From Sphingobacterium alkalisoli (GTDB taxonomy: Bacteria > Bacteroidota > Bacteroidia > Sphingobacteriales > Sphingobacteriaceae): a DNA stretch of 64,000 nucleotides. A program made the translations under genes and the position numbers. Shown piece by piece: positions 63,310 to 64,000 of this stretch. The stretch spans positions 124,001 to 188,000 of the forward strand of contig NZ_SUKA01000004.1 of the NCBI RefSeq assembly GCF_005049105.1, in the 5' to 3' direction. A model generated the notes under the pieces. It was not told the DNA's origin. It saw nothing but the letters and a program-made list of their open reading frames with translations, and searched no databases. Within the stretch, counting starts at the first letter, position 1; every line of letters begins with the position of its first letter.

Positions 63310-64000
63310 TTAAAATGAAACATTTAAACCTACCATATACTTACGCGTAGCGGGGTACACCCCTGGGCCAGTCGATGACAATACCGAACCGTCGTTAGCT
63401 GGAAGCTCAGGATCTACGCCCGAGTAGTTAGTAATAACAAACAAGTTTTCTCCTGCGAAAAATACGCGTACGTTTTTCATCCCGTATTGATTCAATTTAA
63501 GATTGTATCCCAAAGTCAGCGAGCGCAAACGTAGGAAATCATTTTTCTCAATATAACGCGAGGACACCTGATTACCCTTATCCTGGTTATTATATTTCGC
63601 AATTGGATGCGTAGCGTTGTCACCAGGTTTTTCCCAACGGTTCCATCCTGGCATTAGTTTCATTTGGTTTCTATCGGTGTAAGTACCATCTGAATCATAT
63701 TCCTGACGGGAATAATTATAAAAATTTCCGCCTATGGAATAACCAAACGTAGCCCCCAAATCAAATTGCTTGTATTGCAACGCTGTAGAGAAACCACCAA
63801 ACAACCTAGGAGACGACTTTCCTAATTTTTCTATTGTTCCTTTGGAATAATCAGTAGTTGTTTCACGAGCAGTTTCATTACCCTCCGCGTCTCTTGTTAC
63901 TACATACCACATCGGCGCTCCTGTTTCCGAATTTACACCCGCCCATTCCTTCAAATAGTAGGTATCTACGGGTCTACCAGGTTCTAATACATATTGTGCA
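63310..64000 (-). CDS. SusC/RagA TonB-dependent transporter, partial (5' part outside window)
   Basis: Only the C-terminal 229 codons are in the window; the frame stays open to the right edge (YVLEPGRPVDTYYLKEWAGV and on). It has SusC barrel strands: GGFSTALQYKQFDLGATFGY, then RSLTLGYNLKL, NVRVFFAGENLFVITNYSGV and DPELPANDGS, ending in MVGLNVSF with the terminal F for BAM recognition. The gene opens a fourth SusCD pair with its regulators, if any, to the right. Confidence 0.95.
   Translation of the reverse strand, partial: AQYVLEPGRPVDTYYLKEWAGVNSETGAPMWYVVTRDAEGNETARETTTDYSKGTIEKLGKSSPRLFGGFSTALQYKQFDLGATFGYSIGGNFYNYSRQEYDSDGTYTDRNQMKLMPGWNRWEKPGDNATHPIAKYNNQDKGNQVSSRYIEKNDFLRLRSLTLGYNLKLNQYGMKNVRVFFAGENLFVITNYSGVDPELPANDGSVLSSTGPGVYPATRKYMVGLNVSF

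Noticed and set aside
1..64000. CRISPR arrays, tRNA or rRNA genes, phage or transposase genes
   Set aside because: I looked for regularly spaced short repeats, cloverleaf-like sequences with CCA-type ends, rRNA blocks and transposase motifs in the gaps and frames and saw none; this is by eye and a tRNA search program could still find something.

Overview
The window comes from a low-to-mid GC member of the Bacteroidota, most likely the family Sphingobacteriaceae (Sphingobacterium, Olivibacter or a close relative). The grounds are four SusC/SusD-type outer-membrane import pairs (one cut by the right edge), FecI-like sigma / FecR pairs, many lipoproteins with a cysteine-ended signal, promoters of the Bacteroidetes type (TAnnTTTG), and housekeeping proteins of Bacteroidota type (short AccD, MutS starting [13 protein letters not shown], LptG beside tgt). 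The genus is an inference; no rRNA gene is present.

Region 1 (1-22993, all on the minus strand) holds two diverged tandem copies of one cassette of about 11.9 kb. Each copy reads ECF sigma factor, FecR anti-sigma factor, SusC with an N-terminal STN signalling domain, SusD, HExxH zinc metallohydrolase lipoprotein, one or two DUF4302-type lipoproteins, and a DUF4369-type lipoprotein. The sigma/FecR/STN trio is the classic trans-envelope relay, in which a loaded SusC barrel signals through FecR to release the sigma factor. The surface metallohydrolase and DUF4302 lipoproteins probably capture or process the unknown substrate. The DUF4369 genes ending the two copies are identical over at least 231 bp although the rest of the cassettes has diverged, and a relic of a further copy sits between them.

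Region 2 (23387-29152, plus strand) is a complete seven-gene Mrp/Mnh-type cation/proton antiporter operon, mnhABCDEFG, with overlapping or nearly touching genes.

Region 3 (29153-46326) is mostly core genome: EamA-type exporter, LptG, Tgt, a family 2 glycosyltransferase, RsmG, DprA, the signal recognition particle RNA (ffs), AccD, a small HExxH membrane protein, a MerR-type regulator, a phosphodiesterase, TrmN6, MutS, MtgA and a secreted lactonase. Two long intergenic regions carry copies of a structured repeat of about 430-440 bp whose hairpins are kept while their sequences change; a separate palindromic repeat follows mtgA.

Region 4 (46437-55706, minus strand) is a polysaccharide-utilisation locus: a TPR/membrane/HTH regulator (interrupted by one in-frame TAA), SusC, SusD, a GH30 glucosidase-family enzyme and a SusE-like glycan-binding lipoprotein. 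Its layout resembles known beta-1,6-glucan loci. Region 5 (56123-61245) is core again: a SurA-like chaperone, an NTF2-like protein, CysS and Der. Region 6 (61585-64000) is a fourth SusD/SusC pair, its SusC cut by the window edge. I saw no rRNA, tRNA, CRISPR array, transposase or phage gene.
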